DNA of 64,000 nucleotides. Origin: Mesostigma viride. Lineage: Eukaryota > Streptophyta > Mesostigmatophyceae > Mesostigmatales > Mesostigmataceae. The first letter of the stretch is position 1; each line of letters begins with the position of its first letter. The stretch is from assembly GCA_009746045.1 (NCBI GenBank), contig RPFO01000164.1, positions 2,346,321 to 2,410,320 of the forward strand, written 5' to 3'. The notes under the pieces were generated by a model, which worked only from the letters and a program-made list of their open reading frames with translations, had not been told where the DNA came from and searched no databases. Positions 50,366 through 60,621 of this stretch are shown here, one piece after another. The translations under genes were made by a program, and so were the position numbers.

Positions 50366-51837
50366 CCTTCGTGTCTTGCCGTTTCCCCGGTTACTATGTG
50401 GGGGGGCGCTGAGCAAGGTGATATCGAGTTGTGAAACACAAAGAATCGTGGGTTACCTCCAGCGAGGAGCGAGACTTTTCAAATTCTTGAATTTCTTGTC
50501 ATTGCGGTCGCGTGCATGCACGTGCGACACGTACGAATCATGCGATGTAGTCTTGCAGCATTATTTTCACTGGCTGTGAGCTGTGGTCCACTGGTCCTGT
50601 CACCTGCGCCTGAGCTTCTGGAAGCCAACTTTCCGGCTCGAGCTCTTCGAGCTGGGGTGCCGGGCCCCGACCCGCCAGCCCACGGGCCAGCTCCGTCCCC
50701 CGCACAGGGCTGGGGTTTGCATCTAGATCTGCGCGGGAAACCAGGTTGCTGCAGGAGTGGGACTTTTTAGACACAACAACAATGAATTTCCATTGTTGTT
50801 TCCAATGAATTGGAAACAACAATGAAATATTGTTTGCAAGTGTCAGCGAGGGGTCGTCGATCAATGCGTGGCGGTAACGTCGTTGCTCGTGCATGGAGTT
50901 GAGTTGAGCTGAGTTTATTCCCGCGCCGGTGGTCCGACAAGGTGATTAATAGTGGATCTTGCCGCATTGCGTAGCATCGCTCGTTACGAGGAGGCGCTCT
51001 CATTGGATGCAGGCTAGCGATTGCTTCGTACAGGGGGGGACGGAGACCGCCGCCATGAACTGATCTGCGTTTCTGCATCGCAAAGGGCAGTGATAGGCCA
51101 CGGCCTTTCCTTTTCGCAAACTCACTACCCGGAATCTACGCCAAGCGTCGTCAGAGCCCCAAGCGTGACAACTCCCATGACTGCCTCTTAGTACCTCGCC
51201 AAGCGTGGTTTGGGACGGGGGTGACGGTGTATCGAATACAAACAGTTGGGAGAACCGTTATATACCAGTTGATACCATACCGTGATAGGGAATGACATGG
51301 CGGGTGACAGGGAGATGCTATGGCGGCCTGCTCTTAAGAAGTAAATCATTAATGGTCCGACTGTCTGCACGTCAGGCAGTCAGTTTATTCCCAAGTCTCA
51401 CTCCGGTCCAGCCACCCCACGTTCCGTTAGGGCGACCTTTCATGTGGGGTAATGTATCAAGAAAGTAGTCCCATCGTGCTGTAATAGATCACGCAAACAA
51501 AAAGGCAGCATGTGCAAACGCAAGAGTGCCCAATCTGACGTGCATGTCCTTTCGAAATAGATCGACGGGGATTGACCGCTGGCTGCCCACCTCCTCTAGC
51601 GTCTATAAGGTGGCGCGCAGATGGAGATGTATGTACCTATAAAGTTGATCTTTAGATTAGCTCGCTAATAGGGCTAGCTAGCCTACCCCCATGGTGTCAT
51701 GCATGCATATGCTAGCTAGGCCTATTGTCTATAAATTCATGCAACCTAAGTTGCCCTTTTAATGCATGGTGCATCTACTTAATAGTTTTGTGTATAAGTA
51801 AGTACTTGTGTGTCATGCGGAGAGGCATTCATTAATT
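50366..51837. other. Upstream of the PHD/ADD gene; no gene seen
   Basis: Should hold the promoter and leader of the minus-strand zinc-finger gene. A strong hairpin at 50792-50825 (CATTGTTGTTTCCAAT and complement). No ORF from 50366 to 51837 that I can support. Confidence 0.4.
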
Positions 51838-52365
51838 AATTCATTAAACTCGTGCTCCCGTTGGGGAGTCACGGAGCATCGAAGTGCTTTTAATCCCTGT
51901 GTGTGCACCACAGGAGAAAGGGCAGAGACCCCCAGTCTCCTTCATGCCTAAGGCATGCCACAGCTGCATTCGGTCACGCTAGCTAAATGGACACGCTAAT
52001 GATCCGGCAATCTGTGGGTGCAATAAGACCCATGTGAGCATGGCATAACAAGGAGCGTGGGCAAGGAATCTGGTCATAGCCAGGACGTAGCATGGCTGTA
52101 CAAGGACTAAGCTAAGGGTATGGCTGGTTGTATACCGTGCGTTAGCGATGCACGTGACTAGGTATGTTGGCACAGCTAGGCAAACATTCTAAGCATGGCT
52201 GCCATAGCGGCAGTGACTACCAAGGGATACAAGCTAGGGCTATTAGCTAGTCTAGCCCGCGGGGGGCGTCCACATCTCGTGGTTGATCATCAGGTCCCCG
52301 CCCCTCCAGTACACATTGGGCTTCTGGGGTTCCTGCTTATGGCGGAGGTATTCCGGCCACAGCGG
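51838..52365 (-). mobile_element. Family C ORF1 3' end and 3' UTR
   Basis: Minus strand: the last ~40 codons of family C ORF1 (about 52365-52245), 3' UTR, hairpin GCTCCCGTTGGGGAGTC (about 51855-51871) and an AATTAATTCATTAA tail. 5'-truncated. Confidence 0.8.
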
Positions 52366-52835
52366 AGAGGCATGCCACGGAGTACTATGGCGCAATCACA
52401 TTAGAAGAATAATTACACAAAAAGTACAACAGACAAAGATCGTCTGCATCATGCCCCAACCCTATGGTATACTGGATGGGAATATGATCCTCATCCGAGC
52501 TGTCCTCAACTGTAACGACTGACGAGGCGGTAGTGTAGCGGCTATCCTCGGGGGCAATAACCTCTATGGACCTAAGTAAGTAAGTAAGTACTTGCGTGTC
52601 ATGCGCATGGGCATGCCACGGAGTGCTATGCTAATCTCATTAGAAAATAATGACACGATTTCAAGTTACAAATATTGTCTGCATCATGCCCCAACCATAA
52701 AGTCAACTAGATCAGAATATAGTCAACTAGAGGGGGATATAATCCTCATCTGAGCTGTCAGGACTTTATACTGTAATGGCAGACGAGGCGGCTATCGGCT
52801 CTGGGGCAATATCCTCCACCTGAGGACTTCTTCCC
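52366..52835. repeat. Two diverged ~235-bp direct repeats
   Basis: GGCATGCCACGGAGTACTATG at about 52367 and GGCATGCCACGGAGTGCTATG at about 52610 each begin a copy. Shared inner blocks include CATCATGCCCCAACC and TCCTCATCYGAGCTGTC. An AAGTAAGTAAGTA microsatellite separates them. Confidence 0.7.
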
Positions 52836-53054
52836 TGCATTCTACCAATGGGCCACGGGGCCCGTGGGGAGAAAACAGGAGCATGCCTCATAGGAAGGTG
52901 CTTATCGCAGACAGCAGCCCATATTTCTCCTTGTCTATCATGCGGGTTGTCTATATATGATTCTCCTTGTCATTATCATCATGCGGGCGCAGATCGGATT
53001 ATATTCCCCTCTAGTGAGCGCAGGAAGTGCGCTCTAATTATATACATATAACGT

Positions 53055-54850
53055 GCTCACGAGCCACCAGGTACGTAGCCATGGCTGACGGCGAGGTAAT
53101 AACTTTCACGTTTGGGCACCAAATTCGTCCGTGAATATCACAGTTGCTTCGTCTTTCTAAGACGCACACGCTGATATATTTTCCCGAAGCTATTACGCCA
53201 AATCATGATCAGCAAACGCACCTCGACGCAGCGCAGCTTAGCGGCAGCGCTGAGCCCTGAAGCTACGCAAGAAGCTCCGCCTAGAGTTCCGCGGCCTGGC
53301 CTGGAAGGCAGCAGTACCACTTCCCAAGCTTTAGTGCAGTACATTCGGCCCCTTCTTCGTCCTCGCCGTCGGCCTCTCCTGAGCCCAAGCGCAGTCGTCC
53401 CGCTGAGCCACCCAGCCAGTTTTACGATTTCCCCATCGACGAGCCACACTTTTTGCAGAAAGGTCCGAGTGACCTGAGCTGCACGTCCTGTTTCATGGGA
53501 CGTGCGCATAGGCCACACTTTTGGAATTGTGCTACCAACTCAAGAGTCGGGATGGCCGCGGCCTTCGCCTGCCGTCAGGTGGCAGCTCGACCGGTTGGGC
53601 TGCAAAGCTGCCCAGCCTTGAGCACCCGTCCCAGGCGTCCCTACTTGCAACACATCGCCCTTTGCTCCCTCCTCGGACGCTCCCACGCCCAGATTTTTTC
53701 TCCCACCGCTGTGACCGACACCATCCGAACCTCCTTAGGGACGCCGTCGAGCAGCACGTGACTCCCCTCGCTGCAGCTAGATGTGGCAGCAATGGGCAGC
53801 ACGCTGGCTGCTGAGCTCCCTCACCTTTCCACCACCGTCACCTCCACCTCCTCCGTGGAGGGTGGCCACCCTCCTCGCCTCAACTGCCGCATCCACCTCC
53901 ACCGCCGACATCAAGACCCAGCTCCACGACATCGACAAGCGCATCCACGACCACACCATCGCCATCGAGTGCCTGCAAAACACCGCAGGCCTCACCGCCC
54001 AGGCGGTAAAGGACATTGCCGCCAAGCCATGCAGCCCCCGCTAGCCCGGCAGGCGATGGATTGCATCCGCTCCCCCCCCAGAGGTCTGGGCAGACATGCT
54101 GAAGCACCACATCACCGGCCTCGACCACCACCTGGAGCCACCATGCATCGCAGCACAGCTCAAGCAATTTACGCTCGACCTCCGCGAGGAGGCGCCGACC
54201 TCACCAAGCGCAGCCACAATGTCATCGTCAAGCACATGCACTTCGACCAGCCGGCAGGTGAGAACTCGGAGTCTCTTGCCATAGCTTTTAAGCGCGACAT
54301 TCTTACCCCCATGCAACTCACTTGTGAGCTGCGGATCCATGTCGGCTGTCCGCCTTCCCCGCGCGCGGGGTAAGGCTGGCCTGGCTCCCCAGGCTGCTGG
54401 TCAACTTTAAGTACATGGCGGATAGCCGGCTGTCGTTTCTTATAAATGCCGCAAGAAGCCGATCTCGGGGACTTTCTACACGCTGGAGGACGACCCGGCT
54501 TGGCTGGCACAGCAACAGCGGCGACGGGAGCTACGGCCGACCTATCTCCAGCTCTGGCATAGCGCAGGGGGGAAACCGGTATACTGGAGGGGCCGGGGAT
54601 CGAGGTCATCCACGTCAACCACAAGCCCTGGCTGGCGCCCCCTGCCGCCCCAGCAACCCCAGTCTAGGGAATATATAGCAGTAGTGTAGATTAGTCAGGC
54701 TTAGCCTAGCACGTGGCCCACGCTTACGCGCATGTGCGCCTATAATGGGACTCCCCATGGATGCATAATAAGAATTTAGCCCAGCCTTGCCTATGCAGAG
54801 AGCTCCTCTCTGCTGAGAAGCCATGCATGCATGCATTAATTAATTAATTA
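53055..54850 (+). mobile_element. Family B-like ORF1-only element (decayed)
   Basis: 5' UTR 53055-53205 (TTTCACGTTTGGGCACCAAA, TCGTCTTTCTAAGACGCACA), ORF1 remnant 53206-54665, short 3' UTR, and AATT tail at about 54834-54856 shared with the minus-strand copy that follows. No ORF2. Confidence 0.8.
53206..54665 (+). pseudogene. LINE-type ORF1, decayed copy
   Basis: ATG at 53205-53211 (MISKRTSTQRSLAAALSPEA). The frame shifts near 53360, 53480, 53600, 53760, 54040, 54180, 54370 and 54480, but conserved blocks remain in order: YLQHIALCSLLGRSHAQIFS, GSTLAAELPHLSTTV, NTAGLTAQAVKDIAAKP, VIVKHMHFDQPAGENSESL, PRARG and the C-terminal LDDD/QQQRRRELRPTYLQL-like region. Confidence 0.8.
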
Positions 54851-55330
54851 ATTAAAATCATAGCTCCGTGTGGAGCATATGTAACACATAGCCCTGAGAA
54901 AGGGGCATCTATGGGTTTGTAATACAATATATCAGGGCGACAACCTGCAGGTGTACGGATGTACAACGTACTATCACCTGCTCTGGGTGCACAAGGTGCA
55001 CCTGCACCGCCATGATGGTTCATGCAGTCCTAAACAAGCACAAGCACACAAGGCGGCTTGAGGAGAGGGCCTATAGAAGGCCTGCATGACATATGGGGTG
55101 GAAGGTATGTGGCTAGGCTATGGCTGGTGTACACATGGCATCTCAGCAGAGAGTAACTCCCTGCATGGGCAAAGCATGACTCGAAATTGCTACGGCTATT
55201 GCAAGGGCTGGTTTGGGCCCATCACGTAGGCATACATTGCCACATAACTAAGCTTTCTAGTCTACACTACTGCCACATTCCCTAGGCTGGGGTGGCTGGG
55301 GTGGCTGGGGCGGCAGGGGTCGCCTGCATG
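54851..55330 (-). mobile_element. Family B 3' UTR with the end of ORF1
   Basis: Minus strand from about 55330 (last ORF1 codons) through a 3' UTR closely like 40475-40020, to the hairpin (CTCCGTGTGGAG, about 54865-54876) and AATT tail. Tail-to-tail with the previous element. Confidence 0.8.
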
Positions 55331-55560
55331 CATGCCCTAGCCATTGTTTAGCCATGATGATCTTCCACCCTCTGTCCGCGCCTTAGGTGCTGGAATACAT
55401 AGTGGTGCAGGTGCCCTTTGTGCACCCCGAGCAGTAGTATAGTAGTTTACACCCTACCCTTGCAGGAACTAGCCCAGAATGTATTAAAAGCCATAGCCCC
55501 TTCTCAGGGATATGTGCTACATGTACTCCCAACAGAGATTAATTAATTAATTAATTGATT
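55331..55560 (+). mobile_element. Family A/B 3' UTR fragment with tail
   Basis: CAGGAACTAGCCCAGAATGT (about 55464), TACTCCCAACAGAG hairpin (about 55525) and AATTAATTAATT tail. Confidence 0.7.
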
Positions 55561-55605
55561 GATTAATTAGGAACATAACTCCGTGGGGAGTATATGTAGC
55601 ACATA
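55561..55605 (-). mobile_element. Minimal hairpin end, minus strand
   Basis: GGAACATAACTCCGTGGGGAG and GTATATGTAGCACATATCCC: the terminal ~45 bp of a family A end, sharing the tail of the plus-strand fragment before it. Confidence 0.7.
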
Positions 55606-55969
55606 TCCCAGATGTTGCTGGCCGACCTAGTGGTCCCAGCCCAGTTTGAACACCGCGTCCACTCCCTCTCCCTTCTTTGGACTGCCCGGCATGCAGAACA
55701 AGAAGCGGTGGCAGAAGATTGTCCAGGCTCACACACCAGCCCCTGTGGGCAAGCCCCCCCCCCCCCCCCCCCAAGAGGAAGCGGCGTTTTGCTAGCTGAG
55801 TAGCGTAGTTAGGGTTTTCTAGACTAGATAGCTTAGAGTTAGGTTGGTTCGCTTGCGCGCCTTCCTCCACCTCCACCACCCATCACGGAATATGTGCTAC
55901 ATCAGTGGTCTCCCAACCGGGCCGGAGGCATGTTATAATTTAATTTAATTTCATTTCATTTAATATCCC
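55606..55969 (+). mobile_element. LINE 3'-end fragment
   Basis: ORF2 C-terminal codons (QMLLADLVVPAQFEHRVHSL, with shifts near 55685 and in a poly-C run at 55757-55772), 3' UTR, a diverged hairpin (TCTCCCAACCGGGCCGGAGG) and ATTTAATTTCATTTC tail. Confidence 0.8.
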
Positions 55970-56562
55970 AGAGAAGGGGCATATGGCTTTTAATACATTC
56001 TGGGCTACTTCCTGCAAGAGTGCATGGGAATGTAAACGACACTTGCTCTAGGTGCACCAAGGGCACCTGCACCACGGTGTGAGTGAGGGCAAGGGACATG
56101 GGCGCTAGCGAGGGTCCACCAGATCTGGGCAAACCACTGGGCAGTCTGACCTAGCTCGAGGTTAATTGAGGCGGTCTTCACGCCGCTGGCAGCACGCGTG
56201 AACAACAGCAAAAAAAAAAAACGTCATATGGGGCCCATAAACCCAACTCCTCAAGGACAAAGGGCATGACCCAGTGGGCATAACATAGGAGTAGTAGCTG
56301 TAGATGGCACATGCATGCGCACAATTGCTAGAGGAGTATGATCGATATCACGATATATACCGATATGTTTAGAGGTTGTAACCGTTGCGCCTGCATGGAT
56401 GGGTGGCCGCCACGTTTAGTGGCATCCGAGTCTCCAAGGAGCAGCTTACAACTCCCTGGCCAGGCAATTAATGTCGTCATGATGAACATACCCTTGCAGG
56501 AAGTAGCCCAGAATGTATTAAAAGCCACATGCTCAGGTTCTCCTGGGGATATGTGCTACATG
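55970..56562. mobile_element. ORF1-family 3' UTR scraps and unassigned DNA
   Basis: 55970-56090 is a minus-strand 3' UTR piece (CATTCTGGGCTACTTCCTGC). 56490-56562 is a plus-strand piece ending ATGTGCTACATG, where the palindromic element begins. The part between has no ORF or clear repeat. Confidence 0.5.
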
Positions 56563-57227
56563 AGTTAAGTAATGCAATACGCATTACTTTTGCATACTTG
56601 CAAGTATGCAAAAGTAATGCGTATTGCATTACTTAACTAAGATTGGCGTTCGCTCCTGGGGTACCGGGTTCGAATCCTCTCGGAGGCACGGAAATATTTG
56701 CGGCGGGTAGGCCTGGGAGGCCGAGTCGAAATATTTGTGGATTTCTATGTTTGGCGGAGGCCGGGTAGGCCAAGTCGAAATAGGAATTACGGCGCGAGGC
56801 TGGGAATAGCCGAGTCGTAATTAATCGAGTCACCTCGGTAACGAGCGGTGTGTGCGGAACGCCGGATTTCCCCACGCGGCCCAATTTTAGTTAAGTAATG
56901 CAATACGCATTACTTTTGCATACTTGCAAGTATGCAAAAGTAATGCGTATTGCATTACTTAACTAAGATTGGCGTTCGCTCCTGGGGTACCGGGTTCGAA
57001 TCCTCTCGGAGGCACGGAAATATTTGCGGCGGGTAGGCCTGGGAGGCCGAGTCGAAATATTTGTGGATTTCTATGTTTGGCGGAGGCCGGGTAGGCCAAG
57101 TCGAAATAGGAATTACGGCGCGAGGCTGGGAATAGCCGAGTCGTAATTAATCGAGTCACCTCGGTAACGAGCGGTGTGTGCGGAACGCCGGATTTCCCCA
57201 CGCGGCCCAATTTTAGTTAAGTAATGC
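56563..57227. repeat. Tandem 326-bp element with perfect 76-bp palindromes and pol III-like boxes
   Basis: A perfect 76-bp palindrome (AGTTAAGTAATGCAATACGC... centre TTG|CAA at 56600/56601) at 56563-56638 is followed by 250 bp. The whole 326-bp unit is repeated without visible change (palindrome 2 at 56889-56964), and a third start (AGTTAAGTAATGC, 57215-57227) closes the array. Right after each palindrome is a box A-like TAACTAAGATTGG (56634-56646) and a perfect box B GGTTCGAATCC (56667-56677; second set 326 bp on). T-arm pairing is poor and no acceptor stem is found, so it is not a tRNA gene but could be SINE-like. Confidence 0.85.
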
Positions 57228-58149
57228 CACTGCCCCCATTGTCAGACGCGTTGCCCTGCTTGGGCTGACCACCCACCCGCCTGAACACCGACTTGGAGTG
57301 TGACCTCCTGTCAGAATCAGGTGAATGATCTCCCTTGCGCTTGTGATGGTTGCCCCTACGCCCTCCTTGGCTTCGGTCAGCCTCAGACGTCTTGGAGCCA
57401 CCCTGGGTACGCCCGCCTGCCTGGGTAGCCTTCACTGCTGGCACTCCACCCTCAAACAGCTCCTCTGCCTCGAGAGCTTGTTTAATGATGACCTTGTAGG
57501 CCTTCAGGGTAGAGTGTGGGGCACACATGACTTTTAAGGAGCCACGTGTCGCCTTATCCAGCCCAGAAACCTTGAGCCAGTTGGTTAGGGCTATGTTATC
57601 AGCGACATTAAAGCCGTGAGCCCTGCCCTCCTCAACCATCTTACAATAGTTGAGAAAGTTCTGGATCAGGTCCCCCTTGACCTCCCACCCTTGATACTTG
57701 TCCTGCCAATGGATGCCGACCTTCTTGCGTTGGTCCTCCAGCAGCTCCTTCAGCTCAGCCACGTACAGTGCCCAGGCCTTATTGGCCTTTTTGCACTCCC
57801 TGGTTAGGTCCTTAATCTGGTCAGTACACTTGCCAAAAGTGCTACTGCCTATCCAGATTTGATAGTAATTTGTACCACCGTACAAGCTAGGGAACCCTTC
57901 CAATCCCTCCACAAACTCTTCAGCCTGCTTAGGCTTGGAGTCTGAGGTTACAGGCTGCAACTGATTGACAATTAAAAGACCCTGTGTGGTAAGATCAAAG
58001 CCATGAATAGCTTGTGCATTATTATTATTGTGAGGAAGGTTGGTAATCTCTCCGGTAAGCCCCACGTCATCTACGTGAGCGGTTCCACTACCAGCACCCC
58101 CATTATTATTCCCACTGGCTGGACCCTTGCTACGGCGTCCCTCAGCCAT
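57217..58149 (-). CDS. Retrotransposon Gag-like protein (C-terminus cut)
   Basis: ATG at 58149. Asn/Gly/Ser-rich start, then a helical capsid-like region: YYQIWIGSSTFGKCTDQIKD, KKVGIHWQDKYQGWEVKGDL, NWLKVSGLDKATRGSLKVMC, KAYKVIIKQALEAEELFEGG. A basic tail (HHKRKGDHSPDSDRRSHSKS) replaces a CCHC knuckle. The stop codon is formed by the edge of the palindromic element at 57217, so the natural protein was probably longer. Capsid role inferred from position and pattern, not from a known domain. Confidence 0.65.
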   Translation of the reverse strand: MAEGRRSKGPASGNNNGGAGSGTAHVDDVGLTGEITNLPHNNNNAQAIHGFDLTTQGLLIVNQLQPVTSDSKPKQAEEFVEGLEGFPSLYGGTNYYQIWIGSSTFGKCTDQIKDLTRECKKANKAWALYVAELKELLEDQRKKVGIHWQDKYQGWEVKGDLIQNFLNYCKMVEEGRAHGFNVADNIALTNWLKVSGLDKATRGSLKVMCAPHSTLKAYKVIIKQALEAEELFEGGVPAVKATQAGGRTQGGSKTSEADRSQGGRRGNHHKRKGDHSPDSDRRSHSKSVFRRVGGQPKQGNASDNGGSGIT

Positions 58150-58319
58150 CCTGCACTACCAGCTATTCAAAGAACACCTTAACAAAGCAGCAGAAAATAT
58201 GTACAAAATTTTTGTGTCGCCACTGCCGCCTGCGCCGGTGTCGCTGCCGCCCCGCGAAATGCCGCTGAAAATTCGACAAAAAAAATGTCGACGAGTACTG
58301 CAGAAGAAAATTAGGCCGA

Positions 58320-59030
58320 CTAGTAGTCAAGGCCCCTGAAGTCGCAGTACGTGTATACGAACTCACGATCCTCCATATCCAGCTCCGGACCTGCACCGGT
58401 ATGAATTAAAACCGGCGTGCTCCCCGCCGCGTAAGTTGCGACGCGCCGACGCGCGACGAGGCGCAGAGGATGTGTAAAGATCGTCAATAATTCCCACCCC
58501 GCGGGAATCCACTCTCGCACAGAGGCGAGAAATGCCACCAGGTTAATTAAAACCTGGCGCTCGCGACTGCGTACGCCGCGAGTGAGCAGCGATAACAGCG
58601 CGAGATCCTGAAACAAATTTGTCGACACCGCCGGCGCGCCCCCCGTGCGTAGCGATGCCCAGTTTTGCAGGTTTCTCTGGTAACCGGTGAGTGAAGAGAG
58701 GACGTTGTCCAACTCCTCAATGGCAGTCGTGACTTCGGTCACCGACCGCAAACCTCCCCGCACCTGGACCGTAAATGTCGATAAAATGTTTCGAATCTGG
58801 TCCAACAGGTTGCGGATTGCCGGCACCAGTGCTGGCAAATCGGGGTCCTCGGGGTTATCCCCGAGCAATGCGTGAGCTGCACGCTGCTGACGATGAAGCT
58901 CGTCGAGCGAGACCGTTACTTCGTCGAGCAATTGCTGCCACGACGGCACCGTCGGTCTTGACGAAGAACCAGCCGGCGGAGCGGCTATTTCCTCATCGTC
59001 CGGAATCCGAAATTCTTCCGAATTTGGCAT
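58320..59030 (-). CDS. Unknown 236-aa ORF of the LTR element
   Basis: ATG at 59030. Acidic N-terminus (EEFRIPDDEEIAAPP), then helices with heptad character (LLDEVTVSLDELHRQQRAAH, VTTAIEELDNVLSSLTGYQR), a basic stretch (HPLRLVARRRVATYAAG) and an aromatic/acidic end (DREFVYTYCDFRGLD). It lies between the probable LTR and gag in the same direction, so it may be a leader or accessory gene. No family recognised. Confidence 0.55.
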   Translation of the reverse strand: MPNSEEFRIPDDEEIAAPPAGSSSRPTVPSWQQLLDEVTVSLDELHRQQRAAHALLGDNPEDPDLPALVPAIRNLLDQIRNILSTFTVQVRGGLRSVTEVTTAIEELDNVLSSLTGYQRNLQNWASLRTGGAPAVSTNLFQDLALLSLLTRGVRSRERQVLINLVAFLASVREWIPAGWELLTIFTHPLRLVARRRVATYAAGSTPVLIHTGAGPELDMEDREFVYTYCDFRGLDY

Positions 59031-59057
59031 CTTTTTGACAGAGCGTGTAATACGAGT

Positions 59058-60586
59058 TGTGAGGGTAAGAATGCCACGAATTCCGCCATGGTTCTTGCAG
59101 GAAGTTGCCTTTATTAATAATCAGGAAACACAGACGTAAGTCACGTCACTTCCAAGACTGCACGCAGCACAGACGACAGGGTCGCAGTGCCAAGAGAACG
59201 TGCACGCAAGAACTAGCGTCCCGGTGTGACCAAGTCACTCATATAGCTTACTAGGGACGCGTCCAAGTATTCAGCTGCACTGTCACAGCTGAACTGTCAA
59301 TCAATTGATTACACAGACTCTGGCACGCCTTTGGCGCGCAGATCTATCAATTGTCCATACGGCTAGTCCTGTGGACCTATCCGTACACTAGTCAGCATCA
59401 ATTGTCTCATAGGTCCTGGCGCGCTACAGTGCGCCTACCTATCAATTGACCATCAAGTCCTGTACAAGTCCTGTCAACGTCCTGCGGACTATCAAAGTGA
59501 CACTTGTACATCCTGTGTCCGTACGCGCCCACAGTGGCGCGCCGGGTACTGTCGGCACAGCCTAGGAAACGTCATAACTTTTACGTTCCTTAACCAAATG
59601 AGGCGTTCAAGGTGCCGTTGGAAAGAGCGTAACAATCTCTATCCATCTAACGTAAATCCTTTACGTTAACTCCAATCCCTTCTTTTCTTTAGGGATCACA
59701 TCCCCTGCCAGGGACCCTTGAAGTAGCTTGAAATGTCCTTCACTCCAGCTTGAAGCTTGAACAGATGTCTTTAATGGCCATTGCCATTCCCCCAGCCCTT
59801 TCTTTTAAGGAACTGGAAAAGAAACAGATCTGCCACAGGGAAAACCATTCCATGAGAAATGGATAAAAACCTATGGAAGTGGCATTACAGAGTACCACCA
59901 GATATTAGAAGCACACAAAATTAAATACATACAGGTTAATTCTATGAGGTCTTCTCCAGGAATTAATCCCATCACCTCGGTAGAGCCTCCAGTACAATGA
60001 CCTTCTGGCGGTGAGTTACATTAATCCCAGATACTAATCCCATAAAACCCAGTACATATTCAATATAAGTACAATAAATCCATGACAATTAAAATACCAC
60101 TTGACAAAGTAAGGCGTATTACAATAGTTTGCCTGTCATTCTCTCAACAGGGGTCTATTGGCGCCCGTCTTACGGCGCCCGTCTACTTGCCAGATGGTAA
60201 ACTGCCACAGCAAACAAATGACAAAATGAAACACATAGGCAACAATTAAATCCTGCCCTGGGGAACTAGGGAAGTCTGAACAGGCAAACACCTGAACAGG
60301 CCAGCTTGTAGAAACATAATACCAGGGAATCGAACCCCGCCCTATAAACCCCAGAATAAAGGTTCCCAGACCATTGTGAGAAGTATGTACAAATATACAT
60401 TTCTTTTAAAATAGAATACATGGTCTGTAATGGACCTGTCAACCTTGTGTAGTCAACAGCATGAACCCCAGCCAAAACCTGGCTGTATCCTGATTAAAAT
60501 CAGAGTGAGTGTACCATGGTCCATGAGCCTTAGTACAGACTAAAATACAGGTATTATGCCAGTCACAATGCTGACACTACCACACA
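59058..60586 (-). mobile_element. Probable LTR of the minus-strand retrotransposon
   Basis: About 1.5 kb without ORFs directly after the pol stop. On the minus strand it starts TGTGTGGTAG (60586) and ends ACCCTCACA (59058), matching TG..CA ends with a short terminal inverted repeat. The next ORF of the element starts 28 bp past its end. No second LTR is in the window, so limits are provisional; I see no certain tRNA primer site. Confidence 0.4.
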
Positions 60587-60621
60587 ATCTGCTCTCCAAT
60601 GCCCTATAACCATGCACCAGC

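Noticed and set aside
56634-56700. tRNA gene at the box A/B motifs
   Set aside because: T-stem pairs only partly, no matching acceptor stem or anticodon arm is found.
56633-57210. Two identical 83-residue minus-strand ORFs containing GFEPGT
   Set aside because: Typical false ORF antisense to a box B (T-arm) sequence; they sit on an exact duplication.
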